Assembly: GCA_036659415.1 (NCBI GenBank)
Contig: JAVXCQ010000012.1
Location: forward strand, 1-62,872
Origin: JAVXCQ01 sp036659415
Lineage (GTDB): Bacteria > Bacillota > Negativicutes > Acidaminococcales > Acidaminococcaceae
Length of the DNA: 62,872 nucleotides
Direction of reading: 5' to 3'
The notes under the pieces were generated by a model that searched no databases, had not been told where the DNA came from, and saw only the letters and a program-made list of their open reading frames with translations. The position numbers and the translations under genes were made by a program. This document shows positions 8,954 through 16,466 of this stretch, one piece after another. Each line of letters begins with the position of its first letter. Within the stretch, counting starts at the first letter, position 1.

Positions 8954-9874
8954 TTAAATATGTGTGTCAAGAACTTCAATGGTTTGCCCCATAACTTGAG
9001 TAATAAAAGTTAGTGGAACAAAGGTCTTATTGTTAACCAAAAGCGGCGTTGCCGCCAACATAATGCGCATTTTACCCTTGCCGTAATTAATGTCATTAAT
9101 GCTAAGCATAAAGCTTTGTATTCCCTTATGTAATTCTACTGCTTGTGCTTCTTGATCCCAAATTACCTGGTACCCCAAAGCTTCTCCCAAGGATCTTAGT
9201 GGCACATATGTCACCCCAGCACTTACAAATACTTCCTTAGTATCAGCTAGCTGATATTCCTTGCCCTGGTAGGCTAAGACTCCTGCTTGCAAATGCAGTT
9301 TCATAGCCGGCAACTGACGATTGAGAACTATGGCTCTAGAAGCGTTGGCTTCTTTGGGGCTAGTCATCGCAGCCGGTGTATACCAAACAGCAACTTCGTC
9401 ACCCACTCTAATTTCCGCCCAATACGGGTTAGCGTTCACGCCCACCTTGATGGTTAAGTCTTCTGCAAATAATTGTACTTGTTCTGGCTGTCTTAGTATT
9501 TTGGACACTCTCACATATTCTACCAACTCTGCCTCGCCGTTAGTGATAATGGCCACTGCCCTACTTTGCGGCGGAATACTTCTCGTCATGGCTTTACTAT
9601 AAAAGGTTGTTACCCGCTCGCCAACTTGAAGTGCTGTAAGGGGTACGCTTTGACCCTTATTTCCCTTTAACAAATGGGTTCCAGGTGCAACAATCAATCT
9701 AATTTTTTGAACCTCTCCTGTTCCTTGAACCAAAATACTTTGCTCTGCTATTTCTAAAATAACGCCACGAGTACTTAATAAATTATCCGTTTCAACATTT
9801 TTTACCTCAGCCTGGGCTAAAGCACTACCAAAAAGACAGCAACAGAATACCAATAACATTAATAACTTTTTCAT
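8954..9874 (-). CDS. Exported stalk-domain protein (copper amine oxidase N-terminal-like domain)
   Basis: 306 aa from the ATG at 9874, chosen over a GTG three codons upstream because the SD (GGGAAG) then has 8-nt spacing. A signal peptide (MKKLLMLLVFCCCLFGSALA) is followed by an N-terminal half of unknown fold (about residues 25-195). The C-terminal part resembles the Cu-amine-oxidase-N stalk domain: YVPLRSLGEALGY, then TFVPLTFITQVMG. That domain is a cell-surface or periplasmic beta module and does not imply oxidase activity. It is divergent from the TlpA-like lipoprotein gene. Confidence 0.85.
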   Translation of the reverse strand: MKKLLMLLVFCCCLFGSALAQAEVKNVETDNLLSTRGVILEIAEQSILVQGTGEVQKIRLIVAPGTHLLKGNKGQSVPLTALQVGERVTTFYSKAMTRSIPPQSRAVAIITNGEAELVEYVRVSKILRQPEQVQLFAEDLTIKVGVNANPYWAEIRVGDEVAVWYTPAAMTSPKEANASRAIVLNRQLPAMKLHLQAGVLAYQGKEYQLADTKEVFVSAGVTYVPLRSLGEALGYQVIWDQEAQAVELHKGIQSFMLSINDINYGKGKMRIMLAATPLLVNNKTFVPLTFITQVMGQTIEVLDTHI

Positions 9875-9996
9875 CAGTAGCACTTCCCTTTTTCTATATT
9901 TTCACAAAGTTTCCCTTTTCAAGCTTGAATGCTTATGTTACATTATAACTAAGAAAATTTCTAATGGCAAATTATCGCCATGAAAGGAGCTTATTG

Positions 9997-10527
9997 ATGA
10001 AAAAATCTTTTTTAACTTTACTGGTTCTTGGTCTTTTTTCCATCGCAAGTATCAATGGTTGTGCGGCACAACCGGCCAACTTTGGTAATTTCACCACCCA
10101 AACTATTGAGGGTAAGCAGATTTCGCAAGAGGTTTTTGCACAAGCAGATTTAACTATGATTAATATTTGGGCAACCTTCTGTGGTCCGTGTTTGCAGGAA
10201 ATGCCAGAATTAGGAGAAATTGCTGCTGCCTACAGTGGCAAAGGCGTGCAACTGCTTGGTATTATTGCCGATGCCGATAACCAAAACGGTGATATTGACC
10301 TTGAACAAGTTGACTTAGCGAAAGAAATCATTAGTAAAACCCAAGCTAATTATGTACATCTCTTACCTTCCCCTGAACTTAATGCCATTAAATTAAGCAA
10401 AGTAAATGCTGTCCCGGAAACTATTTTTGTTGATAAAACCGGCAAAATTCTAGGAAAACCCTATGTCGGTTCTAGAAGCAAAGACGCTTGGCTTAAAATC
10501 ATTGAAGAATTACGCAAGGGCCTCTAA
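9997..10527 (+). CDS. TlpA-like thioredoxin-fold lipoprotein
   Basis: Envelope-anchored thiol-disulfide protein, 176 aa from ATG 9997 (SD GAAAGGAGC; an earlier in-frame ATG at 9964 lacks an SD). The signal peptide ends in a lipobox-like INGC, so lipidation at the Cys is likely although the box is not ideal. A thioredoxin-like domain carries the redox motif WATFCGPC and a cis-Pro loop (AVPETIFVDKTG). It opens a three-gene cluster with a 45-residue CxxC protein and a membrane Fe-S protein, separated by 2 and 7 nt. This suggests a route that carries electrons across the membrane to envelope thiols (inference). Confidence 0.9.
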   Translation: MKKSFLTLLVLGLFSIASINGCAAQPANFGNFTTQTIEGKQISQEVFAQADLTMINIWATFCGPCLQEMPELGEIAAAYSGKGVQLLGIIADADNQNGDIDLEQVDLAKEIISKTQANYVHLLPSPELNAIKLSKVNAVPETIFVDKTGKILGKPYVGSRSKDAWLKIIEELRKGL

Positions 10528-10529
10528 TT

Positions 10530-10667
10530 ATGCCACTCAATAAAATTAGAACACTCCTAGTTTTAACTGGGCTAGCCTTTGTTGCACTGGGGCTCTACCG
10601 TCGAGAACATCTCATCGTCCTCCGCAAGGCTGTTAATATTTGTTTAGAATGTATTGGGTTGGGGTGA
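10530..10667 (+). CDS. Small CxxC-containing membrane protein (CD1871A-like)
   Basis: A 45-codon ORF starting 2 nt after the TlpA-like stop. It has one hydrophobic helix (TLLVLTGLAFVALGLY) followed by a charged stretch and the C-terminal signature RKAVNICLECIGLG with a CxxC. I recognise the ending as that of the CD1871A-type CxxC small proteins found between thioredoxin-like and NapH-like 4Fe-4S genes in anaerobes (family knowledge from memory). The context matches exactly. It probably shuttles electrons or disulfides between its neighbours (inference). Confidence 0.88.
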   Translation: MPLNKIRTLLVLTGLAFVALGLYRREHLIVLRKAVNICLECIGLG

Positions 10668-10674
10668 GAATAAA

Positions 10675-11493
10675 ATGCTAGAAAAAAGAACGGTAGTACA
10701 AGCCTTAACCACTTTTTTGAGTAATAGCTACCTACAAGGCTTTACTCAGGGTAAAATTTTCACCGGTCCCAGTAAGCAGCTCTGTCTGCCGGGGCTTAAT
10801 TGTTATTCCTGCCCTGGTGCTCTAGGAGCCTGCCCATTGGGTTCTTTGCAAGCAGTCTTAGGTCAGCGCAATTTCAGTTTTTCTTTTTATCTCGTAGGCT
10901 TTTTTCTTCTGGTGGGTTCGCTTTGCGGACGTTTTATTTGTGGTTGGCTCTGTCCTTTTGGCTGGGTACAGGACTTACTCCATAAAATTCCCTTTGCACC
11001 TAAACTGCGCCAGCTTCCTGGTGAACGCTACTGGCGTCTGTTACGCTATCTTCTCTTGCTTGTTTTTGTGCTTCTTTTACCGTTACTGGTCGTAGATATT
11101 ATCGGACAAGGTTCTCCCTGGTTTTGCACCTATATTTGCCCGGCTGGCACTTTAATGGCGGGAATACCTCTCGTTGTCGCCAACGAAGGCATTCGCTCTG
11201 CCGTAGGCTGGCTTTTTGTTTGGAAGAGTTTTATCCTCGTGGGTATACTAGTGCTTGCGGTCATTATTTACCGGCCTTTCTGCCGCTATCTCTGCCCCTT
11301 GGGTGCTATTTACGGTTGGTTTAATCCCCTTGCGATTTACCGCTACCGAATTGATCCTGCTAAATGCACGCACTGCGGAGCCTGCCAAGTAGCCTGCCCA
11401 CTGGCAATCGCCACTTACCGCTCACCCAATAGTAGCGACTGCGTTCGTTGTGGCAAATGTAAGGCCGCCTGCCCCACCCAAGCCATCTCCTAA
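10675..11493 (+). CDS. Membrane 4Fe-4S binding protein (NapH/CcoG-like)
   Basis: 272 aa from ATG 10675, 7 nt after the small CxxC gene (SD GGGGTGAG overlaps that stop). There are about five membrane helices, conserved cysteine motifs in the loops (CYSCPGALGACPLG, CGWLCPFGW, CTYICPAG, CRYLCPLGA), and a C-terminal 2[4Fe-4S] ferredoxin domain (CTHCGACQVACP, CVRCGKCKAACP). The likely role is passing low-potential electrons through the membrane to the CxxC protein and the TlpA-like lipoprotein. A long inverted repeat terminates the cluster. Confidence 0.92.
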   Translation: MLEKRTVVQALTTFLSNSYLQGFTQGKIFTGPSKQLCLPGLNCYSCPGALGACPLGSLQAVLGQRNFSFSFYLVGFFLLVGSLCGRFICGWLCPFGWVQDLLHKIPFAPKLRQLPGERYWRLLRYLLLLVFVLLLPLLVVDIIGQGSPWFCTYICPAGTLMAGIPLVVANEGIRSAVGWLFVWKSFILVGILVLAVIIYRPFCRYLCPLGAIYGWFNPLAIYRYRIDPAKCTHCGACQVACPLAIATYRSPNSSDCVRCGKCKAACPTQAIS

Positions 11494-11499
11494 AATTGC

Positions 11500-11564
11500 C
11501 CACAAGAAAAGTACCCACCGAGTGTTAACTAACTACTAACACTCAGTGGGTACTTTTCTTGTGG
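11500..11564. terminator. Long inverted repeat, bidirectional terminator
   Basis: 28-bp arms with a single mismatch and a 9-nt spacer, between convergent genes. Runs of A or T inside the arms give U tracts in both directions. Confidence 0.75.
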
Positions 11565-11593
11565 ACGTGACTAACGCAGTAACTACTATTGTT

Positions 11594-12709
11594 TTATTTT
11601 TTACCGGTCAAAAACAGTGACAAAAACGGCACGTACTGCCCCAGCTTTTTTAGAATTAGCGCTACTCCTAAGGAGCAAAGAACAATGGCTAGATAATAAA
11701 CTAAGATTGGCACCGTATTAAAGGCAATGCCTGCATTACCGAATTGGGTATATAGGTTATCCATAATAAAAGGGTGAATTAAATAAATAAGATAGGAATT
11801 AGCTGAAAATAAACCGAGGAGCTTAACCAGTGGTGAAGCTTTTTCTAGCCGCAAAAGCGTTGCACAAAAAAAGCCTAAACAGGCAATAGTATACACAAAG
11901 CCTTCAGGACTCAATTGTTGCAAATTGTTAGTAACGTTTTCCAAGGTTTTCTGTTCCCAATAAAATAATTGATAAAACCTACCAATCATGATCCCAGCTG
12001 CCACCACAAAAAATGCCGTAACCCAACGATACTGTTTTTGCAAAAACTCTGTCACCCACTGGTGATGCAAAGCAAATAAACCGCCCAACATGAACACGAA
12101 AAGATAGTGCAAAGGTAAATAGTTGAGCCGATAGTTGCAGAAATTAAGTAATATGTCGCTATTGGCAATCCACGCCGGATAACTCCAAAAACGCATGGAT
12201 TTATAGTTAATAAACAGTTGAAGCAAAAACAATAAACTCAAACTAAGCGGCAAGGAGATTTTGTGTAGCCACTGCATGAGCTTTCTCCACAGCGGAAAAC
12301 TAATATAAAACCACAACAAAATCACCAGAAAATAAATGTGATAACACGCCGTACCAAAAAACAACGTAAAAGCAAAATCCCCTACAGTCATTTCACTAGG
12401 GTAAATACTGTTATACCACAAAAGATAAAGACACGACCATACTACATAGGGTAAGCCAATACTGCGTAATCTTTTGGCCAAATAATGCCCATAGTGAAGT
12501 TGGTTATCTTGGGGATACGTTAGAAACAAGCCATAACCTGAAATGAAGAAGAATGCAGGCACACTGTACCTGGATAGTACTTCAAACAGCAAATAGAGTT
12601 CGATGCTAGCCGTTGCTGATTCCATCACAAAGGAGCCGGCATGAATAGCAATAACGCCCAGCATACAAATGCCGCGCAAATTATCAATAATACTATTGCG
12701 CTTACTCAA
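11594..12709 (-). CDS. Acyltransferase family 3 integral membrane protein
   Basis: 371 aa from a TTG at 12709 that gives the family N-terminus MSKRNSIIDNLRGICMLGV. A longer frame from 12808 would overlap the upstream gene by 92 nt and has no conserved residues. About ten membrane helices. The conserved early R/H region (IDNLRGI then VIAIHAG) marks the O-acyltransferase family that modifies surface polysaccharide, lipid or peptidoglycan; the substrate is not predictable. GGAG lies 10 nt before TTG, or 7 nt before an ATT one codon earlier. It follows the pyruvate-kinase-like gene by 7 nt. Confidence 0.88.
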   Translation of the reverse strand: MSKRNSIIDNLRGICMLGVIAIHAGSFVMESATASIELYLLFEVLSRYSVPAFFFISGYGLFLTYPQDNQLHYGHYLAKRLRSIGLPYVVWSCLYLLWYNSIYPSEMTVGDFAFTLFFGTACYHIYFLVILLWFYISFPLWRKLMQWLHKISLPLSLSLLFLLQLFINYKSMRFWSYPAWIANSDILLNFCNYRLNYLPLHYLFVFMLGGLFALHHQWVTEFLQKQYRWVTAFFVVAAGIMIGRFYQLFYWEQKTLENVTNNLQQLSPEGFVYTIACLGFFCATLLRLEKASPLVKLLGLFSANSYLIYLIHPFIMDNLYTQFGNAGIAFNTVPILVYYLAIVLCSLGVALILKKLGQYVPFLSLFLTGKK

Positions 12710-12716
12710 AATCTCT

Positions 12717-13232
12717 TCACTCCGGTTTACATAAAATTTTGTGAATACGGGTAGCAAAAATTCTTTGTGCATAATTAGGCGTAACCACAATGGCTGTATC
12801 AACACCACTACCCGTACCGCCTAACGCCACTACCCTTTCTCCAAAGGGTATTACGCCGGCATCTAATGCCATCACAGCACACTCTACACCCACTTTGGTA
12901 CCTGCACCAAACATACGCAAGGTTTGCGCCATAATTTCTACCGGATACATACCTTTATAAACAGTGCTAATCCCACGCTCAGCACCGGACAAAACGTGCG
13001 CTGCCGTCACAAAGCGCACCCCACGTGCTTCATATTCTTGCCGTAAGGCTTCTGGGAACTCGCACTCTCCCGGAACTTTATAGCCATAGGCATGGGTAAC
13101 ACAAATAATATGCCCTGAAAACTTTTTACACAAAACTTCTAGTGCCGCCCCCGTAATGGATGCAATAATTATATAATTAAGCTTGTTTTCCTTAACATAT
13201 TCCACAGCACAATCGATTACTTGTTGGTTCAT
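12717..13232 (-). CDS. Free-standing pyruvate kinase C-terminal (alpha/beta) domain protein
   Basis: 171 aa covering only the pyruvate kinase C-terminal domain fold, which in the full enzyme binds allosteric effectors; no catalytic barrel is present. Conserved family segments include IIIASITGAAL, VTHAYGYKVPGECEFP and VVALGGTGSGVDTA. Its biochemical role is unknown; a sensor or binding protein is possible (inference). The SD GGAGGAATAA precedes the ATG. The upstream region holds a perfect AT-rich inverted repeat shared with the divergent aminotransferase-like gene. Confidence 0.87.
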   Translation of the reverse strand: MNQQVIDCAVEYVKENKLNYIIIASITGAALEVLCKKFSGHIICVTHAYGYKVPGECEFPEALRQEYEARGVRFVTAAHVLSGAERGISTVYKGMYPVEIMAQTLRMFGAGTKVGVECAVMALDAGVIPFGERVVALGGTGSGVDTAIVVTPNYAQRIFATRIHKILCKPE

Positions 13233-13270
13233 AGTTATTCCTCCTAGTTTTTACATTACAAAAGTTTAAA

Positions 13271-13311
13271 TTTAAGGTATAATTAACGTTGTGCTTTAAT
13301 TATACCTTAAA
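13271..13311. promoter_or_regulatory. Perfect inverted repeat in divergent promoter region
   Basis: 16-bp perfect arms (TTTAAGGTATAATTAA and its complement) with a 9-nt spacer. Each arm carries a TATAAT reading outward, so it can supply the -10 elements of both divergent genes or act as an operator. Confidence 0.5.
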
Positions 13312-13372
13312 GTAAATAAATGCAAAAGCAACTTATAATAAAAGCAGTAAAGAAATTGGGGGAAGCTAACAA

Positions 13373-14242
13373 ATGAAAGAAAATTTAGTGTTAATTAACG
13401 GTGAAATCACCGAACTACGAGAAAATACTGTGGCACTCTGCAATCGTGGTCACCTTTTTGGTGATGGTGTTTTTGAAATGGTTGCTGTCTATAATGGCCG
13501 TTGTTTCGCCCTTTTGCCACATATGGCTAATTTGTTTGACTCAGCTATCGGCATCAAAATTCCCGGTATTTATACCGTAGAAGAATTAGTGGAATTTCAC
13601 GAAGCCCTTATTATGGCTACCGGCTTAGAAAACGGTTTGATTTACACTCAAATAACCAGGGGTGAGGCCCCCTATGGTTTAGAATTTCCAGAGATGATGG
13701 TTCCTCAACTCACAATGTTTGCTCTAGAAGAAGACAGAAATGAGCTCCGCAATAAACAATTAACCGGAGTCAACCTAATTACTGAACCGGATCTTAGATG
13801 GCAACATTGCGATATTAATACGATTAATCGCTTACCAGAAGTGCTGGCCAAACAAAAAGCTCGCGTTGCCAAAGCCTTTGATACTCTTTTCATTCGCGAA
13901 AACGGTAAAATCACCGAAACTACAGAAAGTAATTTCATGCTAGTCAAGGACGATATTATTTGGACGCATCCAGCCAACAGCTTAATTCATCACGGCATTG
14001 TGCGCCGCTTAATCAAGGAAAGATTAGCACCAGATCTAGATATGCAGGTCATTGAAAAAGCTTTTGATTTGGACTTTGCTTTAACGGCAGAAGAAATCTT
14101 TCTGGCCGGCACGCAAGCAGAAATTATGCCGGTCAACAAAATTGACCGCAAGTTTGTTGCGGACAAAAAGGTTGGTGCAATCACACGCAAATTGCAAACT
14201 GCCTTACACGAATTCATAGCCAAAGAATGCCCCGTCAAATGA
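13373..14242 (+). CDS. Class IV aminotransferase-fold protein (D-amino-acid aminotransferase-like) lacking the PLP lysine
   Basis: 289 aa, aligning along its whole length with D-amino-acid/branched-chain aminotransferases. NRGHLFGDGVFE is at the N-terminus, then HCDINTINRLPEVLAKQ, TETTESNFMLVKD (the Glu that contacts PLP N1), WTHPANSLIHHGIVR, and TQAEIMPV near the end. The family's Schiff-base lysine sits at the third residue of DIK; here it is Asn149 (codon AAT at 13817-13819). The TRKLQ segment with Lys273 is retained. It may be a pseudoenzyme, or use another lysine. The SD GGGGGAAG is good. The next gene overlaps by 4 nt. Confidence 0.85.
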   Translation: MKENLVLINGEITELRENTVALCNRGHLFGDGVFEMVAVYNGRCFALLPHMANLFDSAIGIKIPGIYTVEELVEFHEALIMATGLENGLIYTQITRGEAPYGLEFPEMMVPQLTMFALEEDRNELRNKQLTGVNLITEPDLRWQHCDINTINRLPEVLAKQKARVAKAFDTLFIRENGKITETTESNFMLVKDDIIWTHPANSLIHHGIVRRLIKERLAPDLDMQVIEKAFDLDFALTAEEIFLAGTQAEIMPVNKIDRKFVADKKVGAITRKLQTALHEFIAKECPVK

Positions 14243-14772
14243 GCCAACATAAAATCATCCGCGAACCTAAAATCGATAATAAGATGAAAATGCGTGGTGC
14301 CTTATTATTATCCGTTGCCCTTATTTTGCAAGAATTACGTTTGGTTCTGCCGCTCCCCACTTTGGCTTCTGTTTTTATTATTGGCACCTTGCTTAATGCA
14401 GCTTTAGTTGTTGCTACTCGTTTTTCCGGACTTTTTGCCGCTTTAGCAATCGCTACCGCCTTGCCGATTGTCGCCTATCTTCAAGGTCATCTTCTCTTAC
14501 CCCTCCTCATCCCCATTGTGGCTTTAGGCAATTGTCTTTTTGTTATTATTTGTGATAAATTTTGGGGTAAGGGCATTTTTATTATCGCACCTCTTTTGAA
14601 AACTTTTGTGCTTTATAGTGCTTCCCTCTTCTTGTTAAGCCAGTTTGGCATTCCTACGACCATGGCTAACGTTATTTTGTTTGGTATGGGCTGGCCTCAA
14701 CTGGTTACCGGCATTGTAGGTATCCTTTTGGCCGTTAAATTAGAAAAAAGATTGCACACAGTAAAAATATAA
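14239..14772 (+). CDS. Integral membrane protein, possibly an ECF-transporter S-component-like protein
   Basis: 177 aa from ATG 14239, which overlaps the preceding stop (ATGA); another ATG lies four codons upstream and neither has a strong SD. About five or six hydrophobic helices begin after a 20-residue charged leader. The end (FGMGWPQLVTGIVGILLAV) resembles membrane proteins annotated as ECF S components or hypothetical proteins in clostridia (weak recollection). Substrate unknown. Co-transcribed with the aminotransferase-like gene. Confidence 0.7.
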   Translation: MSQHKIIREPKIDNKMKMRGALLLSVALILQELRLVLPLPTLASVFIIGTLLNAALVVATRFSGLFAALAIATALPIVAYLQGHLLLPLLIPIVALGNCLFVIICDKFWGKGIFIIAPLLKTFVLYSASLFLLSQFGIPTTMANVILFGMGWPQLVTGIVGILLAVKLEKRLHTVKI

Positions 14773-14790
14773 AAAATTAGATTAATTCAC

Positions 14791-14819
14791 TTGACAACAA
14801 CATTATCTGATGGTATCAT
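14791..14819 (+). promoter_or_regulatory. Promoter of tRNA-Leu
   Basis: TTGACA, 17 nt, TATCAT, about 50 nt upstream of the tRNA. Confidence 0.8.
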
Positions 14820-14868
14820 AACTATTGTTCACTGATGAGCCTAGTGCTTACCGGAGAACCTCTAAAAT

Positions 14869-14955
14869 GCCGAAGTGGCGGAATTGGCAGACGCACTTGA
14901 CTCAAAATCAAGCGTCCTTCAAGACGTGCCGGTTCGAGTCCGGCCTTCGGCACCA
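14869..14955 (+). tRNA. tRNA-Leu (anticodon CAA)
   Basis: The acceptor stem GCCGAAG / CTTCGGC, the anticodon stem CTTGA / TCAAG with CAA in the loop, the long variable arm of class II tRNAs, the T-loop GTTCGAGTC and an encoded CCA are all present. It reads Leu codon UUG. Confidence 0.97.
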
Positions 14956-15010
14956 CAATAAAATCAGAACCAAGCTCTTGGTTCTCTATATTAAAACAGC
15001 TAGTTTCTGG

Positions 15011-15047
15011 CAGCCTTACATACGGCTATGTAGGGCTGTTTCTTTTT
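15011..15047 (+). terminator. Terminator after tRNA-Leu
   Basis: The stem CAGCCTTACAT / ATGTAGGGCTG (one G-T pair) is followed by TTTCTTTTT. Confidence 0.75.
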
Positions 15048-15072
15048 ATATCGCCTTAGGCAAGTATCCCCT

Positions 15073-15120
15073 AAAAGACAGAGCTCCCGCACCTTACTTG
15101 GTGCAGGAGCTCTGTCTTTT
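15073..15120 (-). terminator. Strong hairpin terminator after the unknown helical gene
   Basis: The 15-bp stem AAAAGACAGAGCTCC with its complement extends inward with GCACC / GGTGC. The next minus-strand gene stops 3 nt away. Confidence 0.85.
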
Positions 15121-15122
15121 AG

Positions 15123-16451
15123 TTAATCATTTAGTAAAAAACGATACCGTTCATCAATCAGATTAGGTTGAAAAATTTGAATCATGTGTGGCATTTTATT
15201 TTTGCTTTTTTGGGGTTGCAATTGCGCCCAATATTGAGCCGTTAACTGGAGTAACCGCTGCGCTCTCACTTTAACGTGTTGCGGAGCCTTGGTGGCTTGC
15301 CAGAGCTCAAACCACCGACTAAAAACAGTAGCCTCTGGTTGGTCTAAGGCAAGCCTGGAAATATGCACCACTACGTCACGCAAAATGCGTAAAATGCTTT
15401 GTGCTACTTCTAAACTGTCGTCCTTTTTATTTTTGTATTGTTTGACCGACAAATCTAAAAGAACTAAAAGTGCTATTTGCCAAACATAGTAGGCCTTAAA
15501 AGCTTTCTCAAAACCGTCCCAGGCGGCATACATTTGCATACTGCCGGCCATTTGCCTAATACCTTGGAGGGTAGCTTTTCGGTCACGGCTTTTAGCCAAA
15601 AAGCTAAATAAAGATAACATCATATGGTTGGCGATTGCATACCAATTGCGTCTGGTTATTTGTCCAATCATTAATATCCACTCATAAACGATCTTTTTGC
15701 GATCAACACTGTTTAACACTTTGCGTCGCACTAGCCATTGCACGAACCTATCCACCACTACTAACCCCTGCTCCCATTTGCGATCAGCTGCGGCAAATAA
15801 AATAGTAAGCAAAAACTCACTTAATAAATTAGATGCTGGTGTTGTGACCTTGCCCTCAAAACTTTTCAGCGTCTGTTGCAAAATCGTGCAATAAGTTGAC
15901 TCTGACTTAATACGAGCCGTCATGGTCATAATATCCGTTAGCATCTGCAAAATTGTATTATTCAATTCCTCTTCTGCAGGCTCTACCACCCGATTAAGAA
16001 TTAAGATGATTTTGGCACAATTTTCCGCCGCTTCCAGAAAAGACGCTTTAAGCGCTAAGCAAGCAATGATACCTAAATCTCGCACACCATCTAATCTAAC
16101 TTCATGATGAGAAAGCAAAATTGGTTGGTAAATTAAAATTGCATCAGCCAAAAGTAACTGTTGCTCGCTACGCAAGGCCACCATAGCAATCGATTTCAGC
16201 CTCACCATAAAGTCAGCACTCCACGCTCCATGTTCCACCATAATTTTAAAACGGCGTACTGCCATATTCAAAAGTGGCTCAGAACGTAAATTCATGCCAT
16301 CAAAAATCGCTTCCAGCAATTCGCCGGCAATAGTATTTTTTTCCGCTAAGGTCATAGTACTCACATGTTGGGCTTTGCGTTCCAATTCATTAATTGCGGC
16401 ATAGAGGGCTGCAATTTGTGGACTATTAATTTGCTTTTGTGTCTCTACCAC
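15123..16451 (-). CDS. Predicted all-helical protein of unknown function
   Basis: I do not recognise this 442-residue protein. It has no signal peptide, and the hydrophobic stretches (for example LLSEFLLTILFAAA and VWQIALLVLLDLSV) look more like buried helices of a helical-repeat (TPR/HEAT-like) fold than clear membrane spans. Composition is rich in Leu, Ala, Lys and Arg, with few glycines. It follows pyk by 15 nt and ends at a strong terminator, so it is the last gene of a pyk transcript. The GTG start has an SD (GGGGGATAG). Confidence 0.72.
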   Translation of the reverse strand: MVETQKQINSPQIAALYAAINELERKAQHVSTMTLAEKNTIAGELLEAIFDGMNLRSEPLLNMAVRRFKIMVEHGAWSADFMVRLKSIAMVALRSEQQLLLADAILIYQPILLSHHEVRLDGVRDLGIIACLALKASFLEAAENCAKIILILNRVVEPAEEELNNTILQMLTDIMTMTARIKSESTYCTILQQTLKSFEGKVTTPASNLLSEFLLTILFAAADRKWEQGLVVVDRFVQWLVRRKVLNSVDRKKIVYEWILMIGQITRRNWYAIANHMMLSLFSFLAKSRDRKATLQGIRQMAGSMQMYAAWDGFEKAFKAYYVWQIALLVLLDLSVKQYKNKKDDSLEVAQSILRILRDVVVHISRLALDQPEATVFSRWFELWQATKAPQHVKVRAQRLLQLTAQYWAQLQPQKSKNKMPHMIQIFQPNLIDERYRFLLND

Positions 16452-16466
16452 CGGCTATCCCCCACT

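Noticed and set aside
11500..11564. CRISPR or insertion-sequence ends
   Set aside because: Long inverted repeats in the window are single, differ from each other, and flank no transposase or spacer series.
11594..12808. Longer acyltransferase start at 12808
   Set aside because: Would overlap the upstream gene by 92 nt; the family N-terminus begins at SKRNSIIDNLRG.
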